This document shows positions 35,926 to 48,998 of a DNA stretch of 64,000 bases, piece after piece (the stretch's first letter is position 1; every line of letters starts with the position of its first letter). The position numbers were made by a program, and so were the translations under genes. Source of the DNA: Anaeramoeba flamelloides. Lineage: Eukaryota > Metamonada > Anaeramoebidae. Under the pieces are notes generated by a model. That model was not told the origin of the DNA and did not search any database. It was given only the letters and a program-made list of their open reading frames with translations. The DNA lies in NCBI GenBank assembly GCA_027625915.1, contig JANTQA010000008.1, positions 2,249,001 to 2,313,000 on the forward strand. Direction: 5' to 3'.

Positions 35926-38900
35926 TTATAGATAATCATAAATTTTTGTCAAAAAATATTGAGTTTTTTTATTATCCACTTGATAATAATAAAAAACATC
36001 TTCTATTTCCTCAATGACCAATTGATTTAGATCGTTTGTAAAAATATCATCACAATATAAAAATTTAAGAAAGGTATATATGGTTTGAAAAGATTTTTCT
36101 GTTAGATCGCAAATAGCTTTATTTTCTTCTTCTATGGACGCAAACATGCCAGCAAAAAGTGGTGAGCGGGCAATTAAAACGATTTTGTGAACTTTAATTT
36201 CCTTTTCATTTGAAATTATTGTATAATCACTTAAATCATTTAAATCAAATAATAATGACAGATCATTAATTAAAGTTTTTTGAGGGAAATTTGCGATTTT
36301 TAAAATGTCTAATATTTTTTTATTTATTCGTAGACGTTTTTCATCATATCCATATACCCATTTAATTAAAGGTATAATTTGCTCATCTGAAAAATTTTTC
36401 AATAGAAGGTCCAATTGCGTTATTGTTTTGCCGATTCTATATTCAAGTAAAAATTTATGAACTTTTTGCCCTTTAAATATAGTGTCTGTTAAGGTCTGAT
36501 TTTTATAAAGGTTTTGAAATGATTTATTATATGAATCTTCTACATGAGAATTAAATAATAAATCTAAAATTTTTAATTTATTAATTTCTTGAGATTTTTT
36601 ATATTTCCTATTCCAAATTGAAAGATCTGATTTATATTTTAAAAATGTTTCGAAATTATTAAGTGAATGCTTTATAGTTGGAAAAATGCTATTATTTATA
36701 TAATTTACCATTAAACAAAGCGGTGTTTGGAACTATAAGATTTTTTTTTAAAATAATGATGTTGTTGTTGATTTTAATATAATAACAACAATAAAACGAT
36801 AAAATAGAGGATGATAAATGAAGATAGTTTGATAAATTTTATTAAATCAATAGAAAAAAAAAACTTACAGACTAAAAGCCAATAATTAAATATGATAATA
36901 AAAAAATTGAAAATTTTTCAAATGGTAAATTTGAAAACAAATAATATTCGAATAAAGAATAATTTAAGTTTTATTGAACATAAATATATATACTTTAATA
37001 AATAGATAAGAAATGAAAATAGAAAAAGAAACAGTAAAAAATAAAATAAATAAATTACCAGCTATTAATATTAAATATAAATAAAAGTAAATATCAACAA
37101 TAAAAAAATAATAAATAAAATTATGAAAATTAGATTGAAAATAAAATAAAAAGAATGAAAATATAGTTATTTTTAATGAAAATATTTTGATATCAAGGAA
37201 ACAAATCATCGAATTCCAAAAAATTCTTTTTAAAATTTAAAAGCATCATAAGAGTAAATATGAATGTTGTAAAAAATGAATACCTATCATGAAGTGATAC
37301 TAACAATTTTTCATTTTTTCATTTTATTCATTAGTAATTAAAATAATTTTTTTATTAATTATAATTTTGTTTTTCAAAATATTAACCATCAATTAAATTA
37401 AATATAATTGTTCTAACGTTTTAATTTTTAAGTTCCCAATTAAAATTCTTGGGGCGAGAATGTTTGAGTTAACGTTTAAATGATTATTTTTTGGTGAATT
37501 AAATATTATTTATTTTGGGTTCCAAAAAGAAAAAATCAAAAATAAAAACCTATTTTTTTTTTTTTTTCAAATATTTTATGTGAAACATTCCTTTTTGCAG
37601 AGGAAAAAAAAAAAAGAAAAATGTAAAATTATGTGACAATCCTGACTAAATTTCAAAAATAAAAAAAGAAGATTTATTATCATTAATTTTTGTCTAGGAT
37701 GAGGTGCAAATCTAAAATTAAAATATTTTTATAATATTTGAATATAAAAAGGTTAAATATAAAAGAAAATACCAATCAAAACAAAACAAAAAAAGAATGG
37801 ATTTTTGTTAAAAAAATTGTTTGTCTATTAGGGTTAAAAAAAAAAAAAGAAGAGTTTATTTCATCAAAATTGCCAAATATCAACAAAATTAACCACTTTG
37901 AAATATATGATTCTATTGATTTATAAAACTAACCCCCTTTTCAGTAAAATGGGTCAAGTTTAATCGAGAGAAATAAAACATATTTATGATTTTTATTCAT
38001 TACTCTTTTCATAATAAAATTTCAATTTGTTGATCAGATCATTTCTTCTAATTAAGCTTTTTCAATTTATTTTTTTTGTTTTTTTTCTTTCTTTTTTTTT
38101 TTACAAAAAGATCATGTGGAAAAAAAAAAAGAAGATCTTTTTATATATAAATTAATCTTTAGAAAATTGGTGCTAATTGGATGTTTTTTAAAGTGAATAT
38201 ATTTATCAGTAAAAAATATTAATGTTAACTTTTTTCATTGAAAGTTCAGTAATAAAAAATTCGTAGTGCTCATTTTAAAAAATTGTGACTTACTTTTTTT
38301 TAGGTTTTGATTTTATTTTTTTTTAAATATCAGGGTTTTATTATGTTTAGAAAAAATAAAAAGTGAATTATTAAAAAGATTTAATAATTAGTTGTTCAAT
38401 TGAACCAAAACAAATGAATATTTTTTTTTTTCAATTTCTTATTTCAGGTTGAGTTACTATTTTTGAAATATAGTTTATTTTTCATTCTTTAATAAAGATT
38501 TTTAAATAGAAAATTAGAAATTATAAGAGTGTCACAGAGTGCTTGACTGTTTTTGATTTTCTGGCTATTACAAAAATCGATGGATTTTTAGAATAAAACA
38601 AAAAATTCAAAGAAAACAAAACAGGTTGTTTTGTTTTGTTATTTATGTTTTAATAAATAATACTTTTTCTAATCAAAATAAGGCTTTCAAATAAAATCAA
38701 CTTCAAATAAGAGGAATTAAAGCTTCTTTCAATTACAATAAAAGAGGAACAATAAAAATTTTACAAACTTTCTCCTTATTTCATTATTAAAAAAAAAAAA
38801 AAACGCAATTAAGCTTTTTTACAATTTCAAACAATAAGATAAAATTGATTGTTTTATTCAAATATTTTGAATTCTGGAAAAGCGCTGTTATCTTTTTTTT

Positions 38901-41900
38901 TTCTTTTTCTTTTCTTTTTTGAATTCAAAGTTTAATTAGAAAATAAATCAATTTTCTAAGCAAAAACAATAATTAAATAAAATAATTTCATTAGGAATTC
39001 TCGAATTTCAGTTTTGATTTGAGTAACGATAATTTTTTTTTAATCAAATACTAAAAGTTAAGAAAATATATGTAACACGCAATACTTGCCGGCATTCTAC
39101 AGTAACCTAGTGTGCACCGACATACACCACAATACGATATAAACTTAATAAAAACTAACTTTTTTTTTTAAAGGGACTAGTGTCTATTAAATTTTTTTAC
39201 CTAAAATTAATAGAGATTGAGAAAATTTTTTTCCCAATTACTTAGATTTGAAAGACCCTGTTTATTTTACATATTAAACTTATTTCTAGATAAGGAATCT
39301 TTATTTAGAAATTGGTCAAAAAAAAAAATAAATAAATAGAGACTAGTCCCTTAATATAAATTTTAGAGGTTTTTTTTGAAAACACTGATTACAATAGATA
39401 TAATAAAAGTAGTTGTTCATAAACTAAATCATTTCCCAGTCAAGGGGGCCCAGCTGTGGAGAGTCAATTATATGTATTTAAAAGGTTTTGAAGGATTTTA
39501 GAAAAATTTATTTTGAAAATTTCAAAATTGAAATAATTTTTTACACATTTTTACTTTTTTTTTTTTCGATTTTTTTTTTGATAACCTAATTCAATTCAAA
39601 TTTTTGTTTTTTATTAGCAAGATCGATAGTCATTTTGTAAAAACATGTTATTCTAATGTTATTTAAAAAGTAAAAATGATTGTAGAGAAATTATTTTGAT
39701 TTGTCTTGGAATTTTATTTGGATCTTCAATTGAAGATCAAAATGAACATTGTTGTTTTTCTCAAATATGGTGTAACCTAAGAATTTTTTATTTTTTCTAT
39801 TTTTAAGAAAATATATGGATTTATTGTTTTTATTTCATCTTAGGTATCAACTATTCTCGGATGTTTATTATTCTACTTATTTCTTATTTAATCCTCAAAG
39901 GTTAATTATAAACAAAAATATTTAATATTTGAAAAAAATATTTTTTTTGGTACTTTGACTGAAACAAAGTTTATATAGAAGTTTTTATGGTCAGAAATAT
40001 AATAATAAAAAAAAAAAGCCACTTTTAACCTTTTTTAAATTAAAAAAAAAACAATGTACTCTACATTTCTCACCAAAAACGTATCATTCCTTGACAGAAA
40101 GCAATTTAATAAAAAAAAATATCTCAATTCAAATAAAAATAAACCAAAATTAAAAAATAACAATTTACGTTTCGTTGATTAATATCCACTCCTGAAATAA
40201 AAGTTTTTTCCAAAATATTATTTGTTATATTTGGATTAATGGCCATAAAATGCAGAACTGTTTCATTATCCTTTGTCATTAACAAAGGGTCTGCATTATA
40301 TTGTATAAATAAATCAAAAATTTCAATAGATAATGCGGGGTTACGACAAATATAATGGAATGGGGTAGTTTCCTTTCTGTCTCCAAGATTGGGATTTGCA
40401 CCGGATTCTAAAAACAATTTTAGAATCTTGAATGTGACATTTCGATTCTTGCAAAGAATATGAAATGGTGATAATTGAATATATGTTCTTTTTAAATCGA
40501 TATCGTAATCCCAATATTTGAGTAGAAGTTGAATAATCTTGAAATTAACATTAACATTCTGGCATATATGGTGCAAAGGTGTCTTATTATTATTACCACT
40601 CTTTTGTTCATTAAGATTAATTAATGATCTTAAATCGTAATTTAATTCCAAATATTTGAAAATTTCAAAACTAACATTTTGATTATAACAAATTCGTACA
40701 AAAAAATATTCAAATTTTGTATTAAAGTTTTTATCATTTGAAATTAAAGGGAAAACAGTCTTGATGATATTGGCATTAAATTTTGGATTATCACACAGAA
40801 GGTCAAAGGGTGTTTCCTTTCGGACATCAAGTCGATCAAAATCTTGTTGATATTTAATTACTAGATTCAAAATTTCTTGAGAAACATTTGGGTTTTTACA
40901 TAAGGAATGCAAAGGTAATCTTTTGTACGTGTTTTCTAAAAATAATGCCTTTGAACTAGTTTGTAAAACGTAATCGATGATAGCTATATTTAAATGCATA
41001 TTTTGGAAAATATAATGGAGTGGCACAAATGATTTTTTATTTTGATGATTAAGGTTAGAATTATTTTCTACCAAATATTTGATGATTTTTAATTTTAAGA
41101 CCTTCCTTTTGCAATAATAATGTAACGGTAAATTGCCATATGCATCCGCCTTTGTGCAGTCTGCGCCATTTTCTATCAACAGCCGAATTGAATCGAAGGA
41201 TACCAAATCATTTAAACACAAGTAATGAAGTGCAGTTTGGCTTTCAATGTTTTCTTGGTTTAATAATGCGTTGTTTTGAATTAAGATTTTGATTAAATAT
41301 ATATTTATGCTTTCTTTATGGTCACACAGCATCATTAGCGGTGTCCGGGAATCATAGTCAAATAATTTTAAAGCTTCAGGATAAGTGCTTATTAATTTCA
41401 CAATTGATGATGATGAAAGGTTTGTGCTTCTATTTTTACAAAGGCAATGTAAGGGGGTCTGTTTCAAATAATTTAAAGTCGATGCTAAATTCATATTTGA
41501 ATTTGATGCCGATTCTAAAAACTTTTCAAGTGTCGATAACTCCAACAAATCATTATTTTCACAATAAATATGAAAAGGTGTGTTGGTATATTCGTCTGTA
41601 AATAGAGATTGGGTTGGGTACTTGCTTAAAATTAATTTGATAATTTCATCGTTGTTTCTTTTTTTCAAACATAAAATATGCAGTGGGATTTCTTCAGAAG
41701 AATTTCGTTTGGTAAGAGCTTCGTCAAGATCAGAATAATTAGTTAACAACCATTGAAAATATTTACAGTTAATAGAGTCTATCAGTAAATGTGTTGGGGT
41801 GTTATTTGTTGAATCTTGAATTAATAATGATGATCCTTCTTTAATCATTAAACAAAAAAAATTAAACTGTGCAGTTGTCCATATACCATTCTCTTCGGCA

Positions 41901-43135
41901 GTTTCATTCTCATTCTCTGTCTCTTTTTCTTTTTCTTTCTCTTTTTCTTTCTCTTTCTCTTTCTCATTCTCATTATTAACGATATCATCATCATGATCAT
42001 CTTCAGATTGTTTTTCAACAAAATAATGAAGAGGAATTCTTAAAAAATCGTCTCGATACAATAGCAAACCTTTAGATTTCTTTAAAATCAAACTAAAAAC
42101 ATTTGGTGAAAAATTTTTTCTTGTGAAAACTAAATGTAAGGGTGTCATTGATTCCAAGTCGCTTGACCTGAAATTAATTTCACAATTTTCAATAATAAAC
42201 TGAATTATATCACTACCAATGTGATCGTTTGAGCATAATAAATAAAATGAATTGATTCCATTATCTAGAGAAAAATCGATCTTTTGTTCAAAAATGATCC
42301 ATTTAATGAATTCTAAATCCACGTATTGGCTCGAGCATATCAAGTCTAGTGGTGTTTTGTCCATAGAGTCCCCCGTTAATAGGTTATAATCGGTGAAATT
42401 TAAAAAATACTTTAAAATCTTATGTAAATTTGTTGCTTGTTTTCTTGCACACAAACAATGCAAAAACGTTCGATCAAATTTATCTTTGCTTACTAAATCA
42501 GGAACAAATTTTTCGTTAATGTAAATAAATGTTTCTAAATTGATCGACACATTGTTACAGAGCTCGTAAAATGCTGTTAATTCCTTTTGGTTCTTTGAGT
42601 TTATTAGTGTATTTGAGTAAGTCATAATTTTTTCCAAAATACTCTTTGTTAAATATTTGTTGCGGAAGAGATAATGAAAGCAATTGTTTTCATCAAAGTC
42701 CTTCGAAGAAAACATTTTGCTGGACCTTTTTAAAATGGGATCGATTAGTTCTTCACTAAGATCTTGGTTTAATAATAAATAATGAAAGACGGTACACCCT
42801 TCTTTGTCTTTAATTGTGAGGTCGCCCCCGTTTTCTTCAAACAATTTCAAATATTTGTACTCGACATGATCCTTCTCGCACAAATAATGGTAAGCTGTTT
42901 TCTTTTGACTATCTTCCTGTAAGTTGGGATTGGCTCCCAATGAAAAGAAATACTCTAAGATTTCATAATTCAGTTTTTGACTTTGAACAGCAAAATGCAT
43001 GGCCGTTTTGTTCTTCGCCCATCCATTGTCAGTGCATAACGTGTTGACGTTAGCTTTTGTAATTATTTTTAATTCCTCTATGTCTGCGGATTGTTCAATT
43101 AATGTTCTAAATTTTTGAAAATTGAGCTTGTCCAT
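35926..43135 (-). CDS. Ankyrin-repeat protein with C-terminal tandem BTB domains
   Basis: Exon 1 40169-43135 (989 codons) and exon 2 35926-36732 (268 residues plus stop) join in phase 0 across a 3436-bp intron (donor AAC/GTAAAT, acceptor TTATAG/TTC), giving 1257 residues. Exon 1 is a solid array of about 27 ankyrin repeats with a Cys-rich variant core (TPLHxLCxN...IIxLLLxxGAxPN), broken once by an acidic Glu-Lys microsatellite tract near residue 400. Exon 2 opens with FQTPLCLMVNY, a last ankyrin-like helix pair. It then has a degenerate BTB (about 1055-1115, VHKFLLEYR) and a canonical BTB (about 1146-1215, DYTI...IKVHKIVLIARSPLFAGMF). Such proteins are often cullin-3 adaptors or scaffolds; the partner is unknown. 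The join is inferred: two residues fewer than usual span the repeat at the junction, so a missed microexon or an independent BTB gene is possible. No signal peptide or membrane segment. Confidence 0.85.
37926..38475. mobile_element. TA-flanked element, TAAACT family, GTGACTCAC subtype
   Basis: 550 bp from TA/AAACTAACCCCCTTTTCAG to TTGAAATATAGTT/TA. The interior shares AAAGATCATGTGGAAAAAAA, GAAAGTTCAGTAATAAAAAA and ATTGTGACTTAC with 24338-24955. Confidence 0.65.
39170..39352. repeat. Short foldback with AAGGGACTAGT ends
   Basis: About 183 bp; the left end AAGGGACTAGTGTCTATT pairs with the right end AATAGAGACTAGTCCCTT. Interior is A/T-rich. One copy in the window. Confidence 0.6.
39422..39971. 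mobile_element. TA-flanked element, TAAACT family, GGGGCCCA subtype
   Basis: 550 bp between TA duplicates. Left end AACTAAATCATTTCCCAGTC, continuing AAGGGGGCCCAG; right end ACTTTGACTGAAACAAAGTT. Interior is homologous to 43830-44542. Confidence 0.75.
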
Positions 43136-43829
43136 TTGTTGGGGGATTGTGATTGTCTAAAAAGAGTTTTTTTTCAAATTGGTAAAAATACAAGAAAAAA
43201 AAATGGTTTTTTTCAAATTGTACAATCAGACATTTTTGTACAAACAATAGAAAAAATGTCACAATAATATCATTTATTTTCAATGTCACATAGTTTTGAT
43301 ACGAAATTTAAATAATTAATAGAATTACCTTTTTACTTTATTTTCAAAAATTTTCTTAACTTAATAGACTTTTCGAAACAGTACTAGTAATTCATGATCT
43401 CTTTTTTGTTAGGGTTAAAAGTAAAAAGAATTGAAATTTTTCCCATTTAGAAACTAATGTAATTTTCAAGTAAGTAACAGTTACTTTTTCACAAACAACA
43501 AACTGATTGAATTTTAAAAGAATGCCCAGTCAATATTTCTTGTTATATTTAAGGATTAGATCTAAAAAAAGGGTCAAAAGGGGGACTTATGACTAAAAAA
43601 TTGTTGAATTTGGTCCTTTATCACTTGGAATCCATTTGAAATTATAATATTTCAAACTTTTATAGAAAATTAGAGAATTTTTATTGATCAGATTATTTCT
43701 CGTAGCTACGTACTAAAAACCAAACATTTTGGTTTTTGTTGTCATCAATTTTTTGAAAGGTTTCTATTGTAAACGAGATAATACTCCCTTTCGAACAAAA
43801 AAGATTTTGGTTTTGGAAAAAACTATCTA

Positions 43830-44542
43830 AACTATTTTTCAGTCAAAGGGGCCCAGTTTGAGATGGTGAAATACACATGTTTAAAGGGTTTGCATAGATA
43901 TTAGAAGAAAAATTTTATTTTGGAAATTTCCAAAATTGAAATCATTTTTTCACATTTCTACACATCATTGGTACATTTTTGTTCTTTTTTTTCGATTTTT
44001 TTTTTAAAAACGTCATTCATTTGCAAAAATTTTTTATTGCAAGATCAATAGTCACTTGGTCAAAACTTGTTATTCTAATGTCATTGAAACCATGTAAAGA
44101 TTGTTGAGAAATCATATTGATTTCTATTGGAATTCAATTTGATCTTTGATCTTGATATTTGTTTAATAAATGTAAAAAATTTTCACTTCATTTTCATTTC
44201 CTTTTTCAAATAGAGACCACAAATACCAACAAACTTTGTTTGAGGGCTTAATTTCTAAAAGAAAAGTATGGAAAATGAAGTGAAAATTGTTTCATATTTA
44301 TTATTCAAATACCAGTAGAAGATCAAAACAAACATCGTTGTTTTTCTCAATAGGGCCCTAAGAATTTGAGTTTTTCAATTTTTAAGAAAAGCTATTGATT
44401 TATTAATATTCTTTCAGATAGGTATCAACATTTCTTTGAGGTGTATTATTCTGTTTATTTCTTATTTGTTCTTCAAAGGTAAATTATATAAAATAATTGA
44501 TATTTGAAAAAAATGTTGGGCCCCTTTGACTGAAACAGAGTT
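43830..44542. mobile_element. TA-flanked element, TAAACT family, GGGGCCCA subtype (best copy)
   Basis: 713 bp; left end AACTATTTTTCAGTCAAAGG (then GGCCCA) and right end TGGGCCCC then TTTGACTGAAACAGAGTT, flanked by TA. The terminal repeats of about 27 bp differ at only a few positions. A nested piece of the 2310-type repeat (about 44155-44312, ending ATTCAAATACCAGT) interrupts it. No ORF is present, so mobilisation would need a source elsewhere. Confidence 0.8.
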
Positions 44543-44555
44543 TATTTTACAATTA

Positions 44556-44729
44556 AGGACTATTCGAATTTTATGCTCTGCGAGGGTTGGAATACCATAC
44601 AATAAATAGGAAAAATGGTTAAAAATTGCAATATTTTGACTTTCAGCAAAACCTATAACTTTTTAACCATTTTTCCCATTTATTGTAGGGTATTCCAACC
44701 CTCGCAGAGCATAAAATTCGAATAGTCCT
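44556..44729. mobile_element. Near-perfect 174-bp palindromic element
   Basis: TA-flanked. The left arm from AGGACTATTCGAATTTTATG onward is mirrored on the right for about 75 bp with only a few mismatches, leaving a loop of about 25-30 bp. It contains CTCTGCGAGGGTTGGAATAC, GC-richer than its surroundings. It starts 14 bp after the end of the 43830-44542 element. The high arm identity suggests a young insertion or gene-conversion-maintained arms. Confidence 0.8.
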
Positions 44730-45379
44730 TAAGAATTTGAAAAAGCAAAAATTTGAAAAATCAGATAAATTCTGAAATTTTATAATTTCTTATGAATTCC
44801 ATGTGAAAAGGGACTTACTATTTGTTGAAAAATAAATGAAACAAAATTTTCATTGAACTTTACAAAAAAATCTTTTAAGATCTTGTGTCTTTTCAAAATT
44901 TTTAATTAAGAAAATTAGCTTAAATTATTAATTTTCCATTTTTAGAATTATGGAACTTTGGTAATTTATTTTAGTTCTTAGTTTGGATTTTTATTATGTG
45001 AAGTTGAATAAAAATTTTGATCTTTTTATTGTCCAATCAAAAGTCGTTCTACAATACTTTGAGTCATAAGTCCACCTCCTAACCTTTTGTTATCGATACT
45101 ATTTGACAATAAGAGTTATTTGTAAAAAATTTGATACACCAATAAAAAAACTTTTTACTGGAAGAATTCAAAATTTAATAGAAACGGTTTTCAAAACTAA
45201 ATTGCTATTGCTTCTTAGCCCCTTTTCAAAAATTTTGATACACTGAATTAACAAATTAAAAAAAATCTCTTATTAAGTATATAAGAACAAAAAATTCTAA
45301 AGTCAGAAGTATAATTCACTTTTTAAATATTCTAAACAAAGATATCAAAGCCTGATAGTTAAAACAATATAAAAAACCA

Positions 45380-45605
45380 AAACATTAAAAAGAACAGTTT
45401 ACCATTTTTAAAATGAGCATCACCAATTTCAAATTAACAAATTTTCCTTGAAAAACAGGTTAAATATATTTTTTTTGTTATTAATTGTTTACATTCAATA
45501 AGGTAAAACACATTCTCGATTTTCTTAGAGTTTATTTGTATTTTCCAGCTAATTTTTTTTTTTTTTCACATAAAATTTAGTCAATAAAAAAAACAATCAA
45601 AAAAA
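45380..45605 (-). repeat. Antisense, degraded TAAACT-family fragment
   Basis: The reverse complement carries words of the 24338/37926 subtype (TGAGCATCAC / GTGATGCTCA region, long T/A run). Limits are approximate. Confidence 0.3.
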
Positions 45606-46410
45606 TAAAAAAAAAATCAAAAAAATGAAATCGAAGAAATTAATAAAAAAAAAAAAAGAAAAGAAATAGAAAAAGACAGAAAAATAAAAATTTTATGAAA
45701 TTATAAATGTTTTTTTTAATAAGAAAATTGAAAATTTATTGACATGAATTTAGTCTAGATTCACTCAATCTCACTTATAATAACATACAAAGCAAGTCAA
45801 TTTTTGTTAAAAACAGTTTAATTCAAATTACCCACAATCTTAAGATAATTTATTTTATAGTCTATCGAAATAATTGAAAATAATTTAGTTGGGAACAATA
45901 GGAATATCAAAAAAAAAAAAAAAAAAAAAAAAAAAAACACTTTAATTTATCTTGTTGTTTTCGAAAATTCATTAAACATTTTTGAAAAAAAAAAAATTGA
46001 TATTAATTCTGTTTACATATGGGTTATAAATATATAAAAAAGAAATAATACTCTCAAAAGTGTTTAAAGTTTTGGATTAGTCATATCTACTTAAATATAT
46101 AAAATAAACTAAAGGATACTAGTTCTTGCTGATAAATTGTAATTTATGTTTGGAAATTTTTCCTTGATTTTCTTTTTGAAATTTTTATGTTCAACTTCGA
46201 ATAATATATTTTATGATTAAAAGTGTTAAGAAACTCTGGAAAATTAGATGTTCTTCAAAATATTCTTTGTCGAGGAATCTTGGATAAGAAACCGTTCAAA
46301 GATTTATGATAATGGAAATTGAACCATTTTTTTTTTTTTTTTTTTGAAATTTACTAGAATTTATCAGTATTTAGAACAGAATTTGAATTAAAATTTACTA
46401 ATTTCAATTA

Positions 46411-46607
46411 CACTCAGTTCTACTTTTAAGATACAAACCTTCAACAGATTTAAGGCATAAAAATAATCTTAAATTAAGGCACTTATTTCAAATTATTGTA
46501 ATTTTTTTTTGTATTTTAAAAAATTCCAAAAAATGTACTTTAATTTGAGGCTTTTTTTGTGCCTTAATTTTCGTTGAAAGTTTGTGTCTTAAAGGTGAAA
46601 ATGACTC
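46411..46607. mobile_element. Palindromic Tc1-type MITE, copy 3 (diverged)
   Basis: 197 bp, TA-flanked, CACTCAGTTCTACTTTTAAG to CTTAAAGGTGAAAATGACTC; arms with AAGGCA / TGCCTTAA. More diverged than the copies at 25488 and 47735. Confidence 0.75.
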
Positions 46608-46789
46608 TAATAACTAGAAATTTAAATTTAAAATAAATTTAGAAATGTATTTATTTCTTATCTTGAAAAAATAGTAAAATTGAATTAAAGAATTAACAAT
46701 AAAATTAATTAGAATTCAGAGAATTTAAAGTTCCTTAAAAATATTTATTTAATTATTTTTATAATGGGTTGTTGGATTCTCCAATCGGG

Positions 46790-46980
46790 AAATGTCATTA
46801 TGTTCTCCAAAATTTAGAAGAATAGAGTAAAATCAAAAAAAAATTATGTAATTCTTTTGAATTTTGGAAAACCTTCGTTATCCCTTTTTTAATTTAAGAA
46901 ATAAAATAAAAATTTTTATAAATTTTCTTTTTATTTCTTAAATTAAAAAAAATTAGGCACTGGATGGCACTCTAAAACAC
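46790..46980. repeat. Twin-hairpin element, second full copy
   Basis: The same order of hairpins as 14498-14665: TTCTCCAAAATTTAGAAGAA paired with TTCTTTTGAATTTTGGAAAA, then TTAATTTAAGAAATAAAA paired with TTTTATTTCTTAAATTAA, then an A run and GGCACT. Confidence 0.55.
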
Positions 46981-47734
46981 TCCACAAAAATAATTTTTAA
47001 TAATTACAAATCAAGAACAAATTTTTATTAATCAATATTATTCAAGTTATCATCCAAGTTCAATAATTCTAAAATTTCGAGTATTTACTAATTGCTTAAA
47101 TAAATAAACACTATGTCATAAATAAAAATTCATATAAATTTTGTCCATTATATTTAAATTATAAACAGATACATAATATATATTACTAATCAATTTTTTT
47201 GGGTATGAGATTCCTCTGAAAATGGTAAATTAATTTTTCAAAATAATTTCAAAGAATTCAACTTTAATGAAATTCTTTTAAACTTTGACGATTTAGAATT
47301 ATTTTGGTTAGTTATTAATCTTAAAATATATGATTTGATTCTCAATTTCTGAAAGGGAAAAGTAAAAGGGCACTTTAATTGGTATTTACACTTCTTTCCA
47401 GTTATTAATAATAAAAAAAAAAAAAAAAAATAATTTTGTTACATATAAAAATGAACAAAAAAAGTAAAGATAAGTTTAAAAAAATACACTTTTTATATTA
47501 AAACATGCCTCCTTTGAATAATGATTATCCAATCCAATAATATTCACAGTATTTGTGATTCGAAAAATTGTTTTGGGTTTTATTTTTTGATCTGTTTGAA
47601 AATTTACGACTTTTTCTTTGAAAAGCATCCTTCCACAAAAAAAAAAAGGTAAATCAGGAATGGGGGGTGGTATTGTATATATTCCTTTTATTCATTTTTT
47701 TAAATTTAATGGTTTTGAAAAGCGATTTATTTTA

Positions 47735-47932
47735 CAGTTAGTTTCACTTTTAAGGCACAAACTTTCAACGAAATTTAAGGCACAAAAAAATCTCAAATTA
47801 AGGCACAAAATTTGGAATTTTTTTTTTTTACAATTTATTTTTACTAGAATTTGAATTTTGTGCCTTAATTTGAGATTTTTATTGTGCCTTAAATTTCGTT
47901 GAAAGTTTGTGCCTTAAAAGTGAAACTGACTG
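47735..47932. mobile_element. Palindromic Tc1-type MITE, copy 4 (well preserved)
   Basis: 198 bp, TA-flanked, CAGTTAGTTTCACTTTTAAG to CTTAAAAGTGAAACTGACTG. The arms are nearly identical to each other and to 25488-25684. Confidence 0.85.
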
Positions 47933-48314
47933 TAAAAAATAAACAATTAATAATATTTTTAGAGAGATAAATTTTTTTTTCCATGATTTTGAAACTTTTA
48001 AAAGATTTTATACTATTAAGATAAAAAAAATTGGAAAAATGAATTTGTATACTAGTTAACAATAGTCTTTATATATTCGGATGTATTTGAAACAAAAAAA
48101 AAATATTTTCCATTTTTGAGTATTTTGATGTTGTTTCGGGTATTAAAAGGAATTTTCTAATAGCTTTAAGACACAAACTTTCAACAAAAATAATATAAAT
48201 TGAATTAATTACGTTAAAAAAGCAATGAGATTTTATATTAAATTTCATTTTATTTCTTTAAAAGTTTCCTTCAAAAGTAGTCTGAAATTCATTTCTTTTT
48301 TGCTCCTCTATATA

Positions 48315-48998
48315 AAATCTTGTTCAAACAAAAGGGAACACCTATCAAATTTTCAATATTATTGAATTTGATTGTTAATAAGAAAATTTCATATTGGTGA
48401 TTTTCATTTTAATTATTCCATTTTTTGTTTTTTTGTTTTTTTATTTATGGATATCGAACAGTTAGAAAATGAAAAAACAAGATATGAAGAAAAGAATTTG
48501 GGAATAATCTACCAGTATAAAAATTGAAACCCTTTAAATTTGATTTCAAATAAGCTAATTATAGGAATTTTGAAAGACTGCTATTTTATTGACATTACAA
48601 ATAAAGAAAAGAGAAAATAAAGAAAAAAACAACTCCAACAAAATACCCAGATGAATTGCGGCTTTACTTGGAAATGAGACTTTAAAGATCAAAAGTTTGA
48701 CTTGTTAAGAACTATTAACGAATTCACGATGTTCAAGGTTTTTTATAGATTTTATAATTTTTTTCCTTTACAATTTCCAAAACGAGATTTCTCATTTCAA
48801 ATAAAAGGGCACATCAATTTTTGAAATATTTAATTTTAATTTTTATTGTTTTGTTTTAATGAGTTTTAAAGATTCAGTTGAGTAGTTTTTTTATGTTTTA
48901 AAGATTATCTTAGATTTTAGAATGATACTACAACTAATTTGATTCAATTAAGAATAATTCTTGAAATTTTCTATACCCTTTTATTTGAAAAGGAGTTT
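48315..48998. mobile_element. TA-flanked element, TAAACT family, AAAGGGCACA subtype, copy 1
   Basis: 684 bp, about 85% identical by eye to 56423-57124 over its whole length. Ends AAATCTTGTTCAAACAAAAG and CTTTTATTTGAAAAGGAGTT. No ORF. Confidence 0.75.

Larger units (their letters stand above)
36733..40168 (-). other. 3.4 kb intron of the Ank-BTB gene, loaded with repeats
   Basis: Contains TA-flanked elements at 37926-38475 and 39422-39971 and a foldback at 39170-39352. An 81-codon frame at 36964-37209 and a 62-codon frame at 37738-37926 are low-complexity and unsupported. Confidence 0.65.

Noticed and set aside
35926-36711. BTB ORF as an independent gene starting at ATG 36711
   Set aside because: The frame continues upstream to an acceptor with ankyrin-like residues and fits in phase with the ankyrin exon. 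Kept as the less likely alternative.
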